DNA of 64,000 nt, from positions 248,001 through 312,000 of the forward strand of contig NZ_JAINWL010000003.1 in the NCBI RefSeq assembly GCF_021021475.1, in the 5' to 3' direction. Source of the stretch: Citromicrobium bathyomarinum. Lineage in GTDB: Bacteria > Pseudomonadota > Alphaproteobacteria > Sphingomonadales > Sphingomonadaceae. This document shows, in pieces, positions 19,479-28,072 of the stretch. The stretch's first letter is position 1, and each line of letters opens with the position of its first letter. Under the pieces are notes generated by a model. It was not told where the DNA came from, did not search any database, and saw only the letters and a list, made by a program, of their open reading frames with translations. The translations under genes were made by a program, and so were the position numbers.

Positions 19479-19511
19479 GGCCATCCGGCATCGCGGCGAC
19501 AGCCGGGCCTG

Positions 19512-19587
19512 TGGTGCCGGTTGCAGGAATCGAACCCGCGACCTTCGGTTTACAAAACCGCTGCTCTACCAGCTGAGCTAAACCGGC
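19512..19587 (-). tRNA. tRNA-Thr (anticodon TGT)
   Basis: 76 nt on the minus strand: acceptor GCCGGTT/AACCGGC, D arm GCTC…GAGC, anticodon loop TTTGTAA reading TGT (decodes ACA), T arm GCGGG-TTCGATT-CCTGC, and an encoded CCA. The outermost anticodon-stem pair (27:43) is G-A rather than a Watson-Crick pair. Confidence 0.93.
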
Positions 19588-19755
19588 CCTTGGTGCCGCA
19601 GCGCCTTGGGGCAAAATGCGGCTCTCGTAAAGCCTGTCGATGACCGTCGATCACCCGTCGATCTTGGGGCGTCGTTGGGCGAGCGCGACCCGCTTTGCTT
19701 TGGCAAAACTGCCCCGATCTGGTACACAAGGGCAGGTAACGCCAAGGAAACAGAC

Positions 19756-20064
19756 GTGGATCAGAACCTTCGTACGCAATTGCAATACGACGCCCGGAAG
19801 AAGTCCGTCGCGGCGGCCTATATTCTGTGGCTGTTCCTCGGTTCGTTCGGCGCGCACAGGTTCTATCTCGGCCGTACGGGCAGCGGAGTGGCGCAACTCG
19901 CGCTGTTGCTGCTGGGCTGGATTCCGTTCTTTCTTGGCTGGTTCGTGCTGAGCGTGTGGTGGCTGGTCGATGCTTTCCTGATCCCGGGCCAAGCCGAACA
20001 GAGCAACCTGCAGACGCTCGACCGCCTGAACGAAGAGGCATCGCTGCCCGCGATCCCCGCCTGA
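19756..20064 (+). CDS. TM2 domain-containing membrane protein
   Basis: 102 residues from a GTG at 19756, preceded by AAGGAA at good spacing. The TM2 domain shows a first helix AAYILWLFLGSFGAHRFYLGR, a connecting turn, then LLLGWIPFFLGWFVLSVWWLVDAFLIPG, with the conserved GxxGAHRFYLG and DxFLIPG motifs. TM2 proteins are small inner-membrane proteins of unknown molecular role. An upstream in-frame extension to 19606 overlaps tRNA-Thr territory and is not supported. Confidence 0.9.
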   Translation: MDQNLRTQLQYDARKKSVAAAYILWLFLGSFGAHRFYLGRTGSGVAQLALLLLGWIPFFLGWFVLSVWWLVDAFLIPGQAEQSNLQTLDRLNEEASLPAIPA

Positions 20065-20067
20065 GGA

Positions 20068-20949
20068 TCAGCGCGCGCCGAAGGTCCAGCCTTCGGTCTT
20101 TGCCAGTCGCCGGTCGAGCGCGGGTGGAGCCCAGAGCCTCACATCCTCTCCATTCAGGCGTAGCCATGCAGCGGTGAGCAGCGCGTCGGCGCTGTGATCG
20201 TCGATCGGGCCGGAGCCTGCGACCGGGCCGGAGCCGAGCGCGGCCAGCGCCTCGTTCAACACCGAATGATCTCTCACCTTGCGTCCACGACGCGCGGGCA
20301 GCGCGGCGAGTGAGGCAAGCGCGGTGTAGATCTCCACCAGCACGGAACCTGCCTGCGGCAATGGGTCGACCGGCCACACCGGCAGCGCGCCGCCCAGCCG
20401 GTGGAGCAGCCGCATTCCCGTCAGGCTCGACTTGCCGACCTGCGCCGCGCCGACGAGGTTGAAGTTGGAGACCGGGCGGCATCCCATTGCCCGTTGCGCC
20501 TGCTCCGCGACGCGAAAGCGCCCTTCGCGGCTGGCGGCATCGGGCGCGTGGAAGCGATCGCCTTCGTGTGCACCGCCATGGCGGAAGTAGCGCGCCAGCT
20601 CGCGATGGCGCAGCGCGCCGCCTGCTTCGAGATGCGGGTCGTCGGCGCACAGATCGTCGATCAGCGCCCACAGCGCCTTGGCGTGCGGCGGAGAATGCTT
20701 CCAGCCGGGGAAGAACGCGCCGCAATCGGCGAAGGGCAGTGCGATACCCAGATCCATGCCGACCAGCGTATCGGGCGGCAGATCGTCGCGCAGCAGGCTG
20801 AGTACATCCTCGCGGCTCCACGGCTGGTCACGGCGGAGCAGGCGGGGCGGGCCACCGCCCAGGTCTGCCAGCGCCAGCGCGATGCCCTTATGCCGTTCGC
20901 CTTTCGCGCCGGACCAGTCGATCGCGAGGAAGTGGGAGAAGCGGTTCAA
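20068..20949 (-). CDS. RNase H-fold protein, DUF429-like
   Basis: 293 residues, soluble. The N-terminal FLAIDWSGAKG has the first acidic residue of an RNase H-like fold; GMDLGIALPF and the late DDHSADALLTAAWLR supply further conserved acids, a pattern like DUF429 predicted nucleases. The function is not established, and the assignment rests on these motifs only. It starts with TTG at 20949, which overlaps the rarA stop (TTGA), so it is probably translated together with rarA and may share a role in replication-linked DNA processing (inference). The gene ends 3 bp from the convergent TM2 gene. Confidence 0.7.
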   Translation of the reverse strand: MNRFSHFLAIDWSGAKGERHKGIALALADLGGGPPRLLRRDQPWSREDVLSLLRDDLPPDTLVGMDLGIALPFADCGAFFPGWKHSPPHAKALWALIDDLCADDPHLEAGGALRHRELARYFRHGGAHEGDRFHAPDAASREGRFRVAEQAQRAMGCRPVSNFNLVGAAQVGKSSLTGMRLLHRLGGALPVWPVDPLPQAGSVLVEIYTALASLAALPARRGRKVRDHSVLNEALAALGSGPVAGSGPIDDHSADALLTAAWLRLNGEDVRLWAPPALDRRLAKTEGWTFGAR

Positions 20950-22268
20950 TCGCGCCCTTTGCGCCGCGCCGCCCAGAACTCCATCCGCTCCGCTACGCGC
21001 TTCTCAAACCCGCGTCCGGTGGGCTGATAGAAGCCCTGCGGCTCCATCTCGTCGGGCCAGTAATTGTCGCCCGAGAACGCATCCTCAGCCGAATGGTCGT
21101 AGGAATAGCCTTCGCCATAGCCGATGTTCTTCATCAGCTTGGTCGGGGCGTTGAGGATGTTCTTGGGAGGAGTGAGGCTGCCGGTTTCCTTCGCGCTGCG
21201 CCACGCCGCCTTCTGCGCCATGTAGGCCGCGTTCGATTTGGGCGCTGTGGCGAGGTAGATGCACGCCTGCACCAGCGCCAGCTCGCCCTCGGGACTGCCG
21301 AGAAATTCGTACGCATCGCGTGCGGCGATGCATTGGGTTAGCGCGGCGGGGTCGGCCATGCCGATATCCTCCACCGCCATGCGCACCAGCCGCCGCGCGA
21401 GATAGCGCGGTTCCTTGCCAGCGGTGAGCATCCGCGCGAGGTAATAGAGCGCGGCGTCCGGATCGCTCCCGCGCACAGCCTTATGCAGCGCGGAGATGAG
21501 GTTGTAGTGCCCGTCGCGGTCCTTGTCGTACACCGCCACCCGGCGTTGCAGGAAACTGCCGAGGCCCGCCGGGTCGAGCGGCTTGTCCAACCCAGCATTA
21601 TACAGCGTCTCCGCCTGGTTGAGCAGGAAGCGGCCATCGCCGTCGGCCGAAGCGATCAGCGCGGCGCGTGCGTCGTCTGTCAGGGGGAGGGGGCGTTCGA
21701 GCTCCTCCGCGCGGGTCAGCAATTCGCCCAGCGCCTCGTGCCCCAATCGCTCGAGGATCAGCACCTGCGCGCGGCTGAGAAGAGCGGCGTTGAGGGCGAA
21801 GCTGGGGTTCTCCGTGGTCGCGCCGACCAGCGTGACCGTGCCTCGCTCGACGAAAGGCAAAAAGCCGTCCTGCTGCGCGCGGTTGAAGCGGTGGATCTCG
21901 TCCACGAACAGCAGCGTCTTCTGCCCGGCCTTGGCCGCAGTCTCCGCCTCGGCGAAGGCCTTCTTCAGGTCGGCCACACCGCTGAACACCGCGCTGACCG
22001 CAGCGTAGCGCATGCCCACGCTATCGGCGAGCAGGCGCGCGATGGTGGTCTTGCCGGTGCCCGGCGGGCCCCACAAGATCATGCTGGACAGGCGACCGGC
22101 GGCGACCATGCGCCCGATGCTGCCTTCCGGCCCGGTCAAGTGTTCCTGCCCGACGACTTCGGAGAGGGTGCGCGGGCGCAGCCGGTCGGCGAGCGGCGCG
22201 TCTTCGCGCGGCTCGGCAGGGGCGGTGGAGGAGGGCGCGGGCGCCTCGTTTTCGAACAGATCGGCCAT
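20946..22268 (-). CDS. rarA: Replication-associated recombination protein A (AAA+ ATPase)
   Basis: 440 residues. RarA (MgsA/WRNIP1 family) acts at stalled replication forks. Walker A is GPPGTGKTT, Walker B is LLFVDEIHRFNRAQQD, and sensor 1 is LVGATTENPSF; the C-terminal tetramerisation region has RRLVRMAVEDIGMADP and YSYDHSAEDAF. The start at 22268 (MADLFENEAP) is chosen because the further upstream ATG at 22331 would extend into the operator of the divergent padR gene. A 4-nt overlap links it to the DUF429-like gene downstream. Confidence 0.95.
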   Translation of the reverse strand: MADLFENEAPAPSSTAPAEPREDAPLADRLRPRTLSEVVGQEHLTGPEGSIGRMVAAGRLSSMILWGPPGTGKTTIARLLADSVGMRYAAVSAVFSGVADLKKAFAEAETAAKAGQKTLLFVDEIHRFNRAQQDGFLPFVERGTVTLVGATTENPSFALNAALLSRAQVLILERLGHEALGELLTRAEELERPLPLTDDARAALIASADGDGRFLLNQAETLYNAGLDKPLDPAGLGSFLQRRVAVYDKDRDGHYNLISALHKAVRGSDPDAALYYLARMLTAGKEPRYLARRLVRMAVEDIGMADPAALTQCIAARDAYEFLGSPEGELALVQACIYLATAPKSNAAYMAQKAAWRSAKETGSLTPPKNILNAPTKLMKNIGYGEGYSYDHSAEDAFSGDNYWPDEMEPQGFYQPTGRGFEKRVAERMEFWAARRKGRD

Positions 22269-22320
22269 TGGTCGGATGACATAGGGGTTCGGTCGGAAAA
22301 ATGCAGCGGCTACTTGTAGC

Positions 22321-22350
22321 GATATATCCAAGATATATCTTAGCTATATC
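22321..22350. promoter_or_regulatory. Triple GATATATC operator upstream of padR
   Basis: GATATATC at 22321 and 22332 and GCTATATC at 22343 lie 11 bp apart, on one face of the helix. Each GATATATC is itself palindromic. The run lies 20 bp before the padR start and between it and divergent rarA, so it is a likely PadR autoregulatory site. Confidence 0.6.
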
Positions 22351-22370
22351 GTACAGACAGGAGAATGCAG

Positions 22371-23219
22371 ATGTCCGATGACCACAAGCGCGAGGATGAC
22401 GAGCCGATCGAAGGCCGCATTCCCGATCACCCCCAAGATGGGGATTTCGACGACGGGTTCGAGGGTGGCCCCGACGAACGCGATACGCGCGGCGGCAAAC
22501 GGCGCGGCGATGGCTTTTCCGCCGATGCCCTGTTCGGCAGCGACGGGGTGTTCGGCAGCGATGGCGTGTTCGGCCCCGACGGACCCTTCGGCCGCAATGG
22601 CCCGTTCGGCCCGCGCGGTCCCTTCGGCGACTCAGGCCCATTCGGCGCTGGCTGGGGCGGCGGTTGGGGTAGCGGTGCTGGCGGCGGACCGCGTGGCAAC
22701 CGTGCGCGCTGGAAGATGGCGGGCGGCCATGACGCGGGCCATCGCGGCCAACATCGGCGCAAGCGGATGTTCGGCCCCGGCGAACTGCGGCTGGTCCTGC
22801 TCGCCCTGATCGCGGGCGAGCGTAAGCACGGCTACGAGCTGATCAAGGAGATCGAGGATCTGACCGGCGGCGAATACGCGCCCAGCCCGGGAGTGATCTA
22901 CCCCACGCTCTCGCTGCTCGAAGACGAAGGGCTGATCGCACCGGTCGAGGCCGAGGATACCCGCAAGGCCTTCCGCGTCACCGACGGCGGCTTGGCGGAA
23001 CTGGAAGAGCGCAGCGATGAAGTCGCGCGGCTGATGCAGCGGCTCGGCAAGCATGGAGAGAAGGCCAAGCCCAATGGCTCGCCCGACCTGCTGCGCGCGC
23101 TGGGTAATCTCGCCACGGTCATCACCAACCGCGCCGCCAACGGCCAGTTCAGCGGCGCAAGCAAGGACAAGGTCGTCGATCTGATCGACGAACTGGCGCG
23201 CAAGATCGAACGTCTCTGA
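22371..23219 (+). CDS. PadR family transcriptional regulator with low-complexity N-terminus
   Basis: 282 residues from 22371 (AGGAG 8-10 nt upstream; the ATG at 22365 lies too close to it). The first ~130 residues are unusual: an acidic stretch, then six tandem hexapeptides of the form F-G-x-x-G-x (residues 55-90) and a Gly-rich and basic segment. The winged helix (about 135-215) has the PadR signatures GYELIKEIE, SPGVIYPTLSLLEDEGLI and RKAFRVTDGG. PadR proteins are dimeric repressors that respond to small molecules. A triple operator just upstream points to autoregulation. The target effector is unknown. Confidence 0.9.
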   Translation: MSDDHKREDDEPIEGRIPDHPQDGDFDDGFEGGPDERDTRGGKRRGDGFSADALFGSDGVFGSDGVFGPDGPFGRNGPFGPRGPFGDSGPFGAGWGGGWGSGAGGGPRGNRARWKMAGGHDAGHRGQHRRKRMFGPGELRLVLLALIAGERKHGYELIKEIEDLTGGEYAPSPGVIYPTLSLLEDEGLIAPVEAEDTRKAFRVTDGGLAELEERSDEVARLMQRLGKHGEKAKPNGSPDLLRALGNLATVITNRAANGQFSGASKDKVVDLIDELARKIERL

Positions 23220-23296
23220 ATGCTCGCACACTTGTCGCCCGGGCGCGGGGGTGTATCCTCCGTGTCCGGGTCGCACCTCCACGGGGGAGAGGCGAA

Positions 23297-23755
23297 ATGG
23301 ACAAGCATCTGAAGGCGCGCACGCCGTGGCACCTGTGGGTGGTCGGCATCGTGTCGCTCGCATGGAATGCGTTCGGCGCGAATGATTACCTGCAAACGCA
23401 GCTGGGCAATCTCGCCTATTTCGAAAGCATGATGGACGGGATCGAGGCGACGCCGCAGCAGGCGCTCGCCTATTTCCAGAGCTATCCGGCGTGGGTCCAC
23501 GCGGCGTGGGCCGTGGGCGTGTGGGGCGCGGTGCTCGGTTCGCTGCTGCTGTTGCTGCGCACCCGCTTCGCGGTGCATGCCTTTGCGCTGTCGCTGCTGG
23601 GACTGGCGACCACCACCGTCTACCAGATGGTGGTCGGGCAGCCCGACTGGGTGCAGAACACCACCACCACGATCATTACCATCGTGATCTGGTCGATCGC
23701 GACCTTCCTGCTGATCTACGCCGCCAGCATGCGCTCGAAAGGGGTGCTACGCTGA
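23297..23755 (+). CDS. Hypothetical four-helix membrane protein
   Basis: 152 residues with about four membrane segments (residues 12-30, 66-88, 92-112 and 122-145). The family often follows padR or stands alone in sphingomonads; no function is known. It starts 77 bp after padR and may be a regulated target of it (inference). The last 9 bp overlap the convergent glycosyltransferase gene. Confidence 0.7.
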   Translation: MDKHLKARTPWHLWVVGIVSLAWNAFGANDYLQTQLGNLAYFESMMDGIEATPQQALAYFQSYPAWVHAAWAVGVWGAVLGSLLLLLRTRFAVHAFALSLLGLATTTVYQMVVGQPDWVQNTTTTIITIVIWSIATFLLIYAASMRSKGVLR

Positions 23756-24910
23756 ACCTCCGCAGGGCGGCTTGGCCTCGACCAGCCGCAGATAGGTATC
23801 GACCATCGAGGCGTTGATCGCCTCCCACGTATAGGGCTGGCTGCGTTCGAGCCCCGCGGCGCCGTGGCGCGCGCGCAGATCGGCGTCGAGGCAATAGGGG
23901 GCGAGCGCGTCGGCAAAGCCTTTCACATCGCCCGGCGGCACCAGCATGCCGCTTTCACCATGCGCGACCAGGCTCGAACTGCCGGTCGCATCCGCTGCCA
24001 CCACCGGCAGCCCGCAGGCCATCGATTCGAGCGTCACGTTGCCGAAGGTCTCGGTGATCGAGGGATTGAAGAACACATCCCCGCTGGCGACCGCGCGGCC
24101 GAGGCATTTGCCCCCCTGGTGGCCGACGAAAATCCCGCCGGGCAGGGCCTTTTCGAACCAGCCGCGCGCGGGCCCGTCGCCGATCACCATCACCTTGTGC
24201 GGGATCTGCCGCTTGCGCAGTTCGATGATCGTGTCGACGAACACGTCGAGCCCCTTTTCCATCACCAGCCTGCCGAGGAAGGTGATCACCACCTCGTCAT
24301 CGGCAATGCCCAGTCCGCGCCGCCATTCCATGTCGCGCGCGCCGGGGTGGAACACCTCGCGGTCGATCCCGCGGGTCCAGATTCCGATATCCCGGTTCAT
24401 CCGCTGACTGCACAGCACGTCGACCATCCCCGGCGACGGCGCGACCAGCGCATCGCACTTGCGATAGAACCGGCGCAGCAACGATTCGATCACCGGTTCG
24501 AGGAAGCCCATCTTGTAGTAACGCGGATAGGTTTCGAACCGGGTGTGGACCGATGCCAGCACCGGCACGTCGTGCTCGCGCGCCCACTCGACCGCCTGCT
24601 GGCAGGTGCGATCCGGGCTGGCGACATGCACGATGTTGGGGCGAAATTCCTCGAATGCGCGCCGGGTGTCCCCCTTCAGCCCGAAGGTGAAGTGGTATTC
24701 CGGACGGAACGGGATGGGCAGGGAGGGGACCGATACCAGGTCGCCAACCGCCTCTACCTGCGGGTTTTCGACCGTCGGCGCAAAGATTCGCACCGCACCG
24801 CCCTGGTCGAGCAAATGGCGGACCAGGCGGTTGAGCGCCTGCGTCGGCCCGTCGCGGACCATGTTGTAATTGCCGCTGACCAAGGCAACGCGAAGATCGG
24901 TAACGTCCAT
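23747..24910 (-). CDS. Glycosyltransferase family 4 protein
   Basis: 387 residues with a GT-B fold. The N-terminal domain starts LRVALVSGNYNMVRDG, with IVHVASPDRTCQQAVEWAR. The C-terminal donor domain has ITFLGRLVMEKGLDV, MVIGDGPAR and the acidic SITETFGNVTLESMACGLPVVA, i.e. the E-x7-E motif of retaining GT4 enzymes. It is most like glycogen/mannosyl-type or sulfoquinovosyl-like GT4 enzymes; the N-terminal region resembles sulfolipid or alpha-mannosyltransferases acting on membrane lipids. The acceptor is not determined. The longer open frame upstream (to 25255) overlaps serC and is not used. Confidence 0.88.
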   Translation of the reverse strand: MDVTDLRVALVSGNYNMVRDGPTQALNRLVRHLLDQGGAVRIFAPTVENPQVEAVGDLVSVPSLPIPFRPEYHFTFGLKGDTRRAFEEFRPNIVHVASPDRTCQQAVEWAREHDVPVLASVHTRFETYPRYYKMGFLEPVIESLLRRFYRKCDALVAPSPGMVDVLCSQRMNRDIGIWTRGIDREVFHPGARDMEWRRGLGIADDEVVITFLGRLVMEKGLDVFVDTIIELRKRQIPHKVMVIGDGPARGWFEKALPGGIFVGHQGGKCLGRAVASGDVFFNPSITETFGNVTLESMACGLPVVAADATGSSSLVAHGESGMLVPPGDVKGFADALAPYCLDADLRARHGAAGLERSQPYTWEAINASMVDTYLRLVEAKPPCGGSA

Positions 24911-25037
24911 CGCTGCCCGCCTTAAGGCTCGCGATTGCACTTGGCGAGGGGGTGGAGGCACTGTCTCGCCATCTTCGGGCCGAGCTGCCTTCATGATGCG
25001 AATGCGATCATACCCGGCGACAGTTTTCAGTTTCACG

Positions 25038-25066
25038 TTGACTTGTTGCTGCGCAACTTTATTGCC
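25038..25066 (+). promoter_or_regulatory. Candidate promoter of serC-serA
   Basis: TTGACT at 25038 is followed after 17 bp by ATTGCC at 25061, giving a start near 25073, just before the leader hairpins. The -10 is weak. Confidence 0.35.
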
Positions 25067-25078
25067 GCCGACGGGCCA

Positions 25079-25121
25079 CGCGGTCCCAACGCCGCGCGAG
25101 CTCTCTGCAAGGAGAGAATAC
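25079..25121 (+). ncRNA. serC leader RNA motif
   Basis: Two tandem hairpins lie directly before the serC start: CGCGG…CCGCG (25079-25083 with 25092-25096, loop TCCCAACG) and CTCTC…GAGAG (25101-25105 with 25112-25116, loop TGCAAG). The second hairpin's 3' arm contains the Shine-Dalgarno AAGGAGAG. Position, size, and placement before serC-serA match the alphaproteobacterial serC motif (Corbino 2005; Rfam RF00517), so control by hiding the ribosome site is likely. Ligand, if any, is unknown. A covariance-model search would settle it. Confidence 0.8.
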
Positions 25122-26273
25122 ATGACTGCCAAACCTGCGCTCAAGCCTGAGCGCCCGTTCTTTTCGTCCGGTCCGACCGCCAAGTTCCCCGGCTGGTCGC
25201 TCGCCAAACTCCAAACCGAATCGCTGGGCCGTTCGCACCGTTCTTCGGTCGGCAAGGCGCGTCTGAAATACGCGATCGACCTCAGCCGCGAGCTGCTGGG
25301 CGTGCCCGACGATTATCTCGTCGGCATCATGCCGGGTTCGGATACCGGCGCGCTCGAATGCGCGATGTGGACGATGCTGGGCGCAGGCCCCGCCACCGTC
25401 GCCGCGTGGGAAAGCTTCGGCAATGTGTGGATTCAGGATGCGGTCAAGCAGTTGAAGCTGCCCGACCTACAGGTGCTCGACGCGCCCTATGGCGAAATTC
25501 CCGACCTGAATTCGATCCCACAGGAAAACGACGTCGTCTTCACCTGGAACGGGACGACCAGCGGCGCGCGCATTCCGAACACCGACTGGCTGGCAGCTGA
25601 TCGCAAGGGCATCACCATCAACGACGCGACCAGCGCCGTCTTCGCGCAGGAGATGGACTGGGCGAAGCTCGATGCCACGACCTATAGCTGGCAGAAGGTG
25701 ATGGGCTCCGAAGCGCAGCACGGCATGCTGATCCTCAGCCCCAAGGCGGTAGAGCGGATCGAAAGCTACGATCCCGAATGGCCGCTACCCAAGCTGTTCC
25801 GCCTGAAGAAGGGCGGCAAGATCAACACCGCGATCTTCGAAGGCGCGACGATCAACACGCCGTCGATGCTGGCGACCGAGGATTACATCGCCGCGCTCGA
25901 ATGGGCGAAGTCGATCGGCGGCCTGCCTGCGATGATCGAACGCGCCAATGCCAATGCCAAGGTGCTGACCGACTGGATCGAGGCGACGCCCTACGTGCGC
26001 AACATGGTCGACGATCCGGCCAAGCGGACCAATACTGGCGTGTGTTTCGTCTTCCAGGGCGAGTGGTTCGACAGTCTGCCTGAAGACGAGCAGGCCGCAG
26101 TGCCCGGCAAGATCTACAAGATGCTGGAGGCCGAAGGCGTCGGTTACGACTTCAACGGCTATCGCGACGCGCCCCCGTCCCTGCGCATCTGGTGCGGCGG
26201 CACGGTCGAGAGCGAAGACATCGCGCGCCTGATCCCGTGGATCGAGTGGGCCTTCGCCGAGCTGCAGAAGTAG
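25122..26273 (+). CDS. serC: Phosphoserine aminotransferase
   Basis: 383 residues. It converts 3-phosphohydroxypyruvate to phosphoserine with glutamate. It is the long alphaproteobacterial type (class V, PLP); the cofactor lysine lies in SWQKVMGSEAQHG, and substrate-binding residues in SSGPTAKFPGW and RSHRS. The ATG at 25122 has a perfect AAGGAG upstream, inside the leader hairpin. The next gene, serA, is read in the same direction 154 bp downstream, and serC-serA is a usual operon here. Confidence 0.95.
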   Translation: MTAKPALKPERPFFSSGPTAKFPGWSLAKLQTESLGRSHRSSVGKARLKYAIDLSRELLGVPDDYLVGIMPGSDTGALECAMWTMLGAGPATVAAWESFGNVWIQDAVKQLKLPDLQVLDAPYGEIPDLNSIPQENDVVFTWNGTTSGARIPNTDWLAADRKGITINDATSAVFAQEMDWAKLDATTYSWQKVMGSEAQHGMLILSPKAVERIESYDPEWPLPKLFRLKKGGKINTAIFEGATINTPSMLATEDYIAALEWAKSIGGLPAMIERANANAKVLTDWIEATPYVRNMVDDPAKRTNTGVCFVFQGEWFDSLPEDEQAAVPGKIYKMLEAEGVGYDFNGYRDAPPSLRIWCGGTVESEDIARLIPWIEWAFAELQK

Positions 26274-26296
26274 GCTCGCACCACCCCTAGCTATCC

Positions 26297-26411
26297 CGTC
26301 ACCCTGAACTCGTTTGTGCCTCGCACAGCTTCGCTTCCAGGGTCCAGTTCTCCATCATCGAGCCTTCGTTCGAGAAGGCTCGGTGGATGCTGAAACAAGT
26401 TCAGCATGACG
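26297..26411. repeat. Dispersed inverted-repeat element, copy A (serC-serA gap)
   Basis: CGTCACCCTGAACTCGTTT at 26297 pairs with AAACAAGTTCAGCATGACG at 26393 (16 of 19 bases), enclosing a perfect 9-bp hairpin (CGAGCCTTC…GAAGGCTCG, 26359-26382). The CGTCA…TGACG ends resemble copies at 28025, 45393, 47474 and 48316. Such elements often sit between co-directed genes and may act as mRNA stabilisers or terminators. Confidence 0.7.
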
Positions 26412-26427
26412 ATTTGAGGGAAATGAA

Positions 26428-28014
26428 ATGTCCCAGAAACCCAAAGTCCTGATTTCCGACAAGATGAGCCCCGACGCCGCCAAGATTTTCGCGGAGCGCG
26501 GCTGCGAAGTGCATGAGAAGACCGGCCTTTCGCCCGATGAGCTGAAAGCGATTATCGGCGAATATGAAGGCCTTGCGATCCGTTCCTCCACCAAGGTCAC
26601 GCCCGAGATCCTCGAGGCCGCGACCAATCTGAAGGTCATCGGCCGCGCAGGGATCGGGGTCGATAATGTCGACATCCCCGCCGCCAGCGAACGCGGCGTG
26701 GTGGTTATGAACACGCCCTTCGGCAACTCGATCACCACCGCCGAGCACGCGATCGCCATGCTGCTCGCGCTCGCGCGGCAAATTCCGCAGGCGAACGCGC
26801 GCACGCAGGCGGGCGAATGGCCCAAGAGCGACTTCATGGGCGTCGAGCTGACCGGCAAGACGCTCGGCCTGATCGGTGCGGGCAATATCGGCAGCATCGT
26901 CGCCAGCCGCGCGCAGGGCCTGCGGATGAAAGTAATCGCCTACGATCCCTTCCTGACAGAAGAGCGCGCGGTCGACATCGGCGTCGAGAAGGTGGAGCTG
27001 GACGACCTGCTCCGCCGTGCCGATTGCATCACGCTGCACACCCCGCTGACCGACGAGACGCGCAACATTCTCTCGGCGGAAAACCTCGCCAAGACGAAGA
27101 AGGGCGTGCGGATCGTCAACTGCGCGCGCGGCGGGTTGATCGACGAGGCGGCGCTGGCCGAGGCGCTCGACAGCGGCCATGTCGCGGGCGCGGCGCTCGA
27201 CGTGTTCCAGACCGAACCCGCGAAGGAGAGCCCGCTGTTCGGCAAGCCCGGCTTCATCTGCACGCCGCACCTGGGCGCTTCGACCCGCGAGGCGCAGGAG
27301 AATGTCGCGCTGCAGGTGGCCGAGCAGCTGAGCGATTTCCTGCTCACCGGCGCGGTCACCAACGCGCTCAACATGCCCAGCCTCAGCGCGGAAGAAGCGC
27401 CGCGTCTGAAGCCCTACATGCAGCTGGCCGAAAGCCTCGGTTCGCTGGTCGGGCAGCTGGCGCATGGCAGCCTGCCCAAGATCGCGATCGAGCTGGAAGG
27501 CGATGCAGCCGAGCTCAATCCCAAGCCGATCACCGCAGCGGTGCTGGCGGGGCTGATGCGCCGCTTCTCGCAGAGCGTGAACATGGTCAACGCGCCGTTC
27601 CTCGCCAAGGATCGCGGGATCGAGGTGCGCGAAATCCGCTCCACCCGCGAAGGCACGTACCAGACGCTGATTCGGGTGACGGTGGAAACCGACGCGGGCA
27701 AGCGATCGGTCGCGGGGACTTTGTTTGGCCGTGAAGCGCCGCGTCTGGTCGAGATCTTCGGTATCGGGATCGAGGCGGAGCTGGATGGCCACATGATCTA
27801 CGTCGTCAACGACGATGCGCCCGGCTTCATCGGGCGGATCGGCTCTCTGCTGGGCAATCGCGGGATCAACATCGGCACCTTCAACCTCGGCCGCAAGCAG
27901 GCCGGGGGCGAGGCGGTGCTGCTGCTGAGCCTCGACCAGCCGGTCGACGACGCGCTCATCGCCGAGGCCGAGGCGCTGGAAGGCGTGCGTACGGTCACCG
28001 CGCTGAGTTTCTAG
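26428..28014 (+). CDS. serA: D-3-phosphoglycerate dehydrogenase
   Basis: 528 residues, the long form. It oxidises 3-phosphoglycerate to 3-phosphohydroxypyruvate, the committed step of serine synthesis. Domains in order: substrate/nucleotide-binding domain with GLIGAGNIGSIVASRA (NAD binding), RIVNCARGGLIDEAAL and TPHLGASTREAQENVA; an intervening ASB domain (about 315-450); and a C-terminal ACT domain (about 455-528, GFIGRIGSLLGNRGINIGTFNLGR) that senses serine. The ATG follows GAGGGAAATGAA, giving an acceptable site for ribosome binding. Confidence 0.96.
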   Translation: MSQKPKVLISDKMSPDAAKIFAERGCEVHEKTGLSPDELKAIIGEYEGLAIRSSTKVTPEILEAATNLKVIGRAGIGVDNVDIPAASERGVVVMNTPFGNSITTAEHAIAMLLALARQIPQANARTQAGEWPKSDFMGVELTGKTLGLIGAGNIGSIVASRAQGLRMKVIAYDPFLTEERAVDIGVEKVELDDLLRRADCITLHTPLTDETRNILSAENLAKTKKGVRIVNCARGGLIDEAALAEALDSGHVAGAALDVFQTEPAKESPLFGKPGFICTPHLGASTREAQENVALQVAEQLSDFLLTGAVTNALNMPSLSAEEAPRLKPYMQLAESLGSLVGQLAHGSLPKIAIELEGDAAELNPKPITAAVLAGLMRRFSQSVNMVNAPFLAKDRGIEVREIRSTREGTYQTLIRVTVETDAGKRSVAGTLFGREAPRLVEIFGIGIEAELDGHMIYVVNDDAPGFIGRIGSLLGNRGINIGTFNLGRKQAGGEAVLLLSLDQPVDDALIAEAEALEGVRTVTALSF

Positions 28015-28024
28015 AACCGCTTTT

Positions 28025-28052
28025 CGTCATCCCAGCTTCCGCTGGGATGACG
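28025..28052. repeat. Perfect 12-bp hairpin, dispersed repeat copy B (serA-hisZ gap)
   Basis: CGTCATCCCAGC and GCTGGGATGACG are perfect inverted arms around TTCC. It shares the CGTCA…TGACG ends of the other copies. Confidence 0.75.
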
Positions 28053-28072
28053 AGGGCGTTAGGGGCAGGCGC

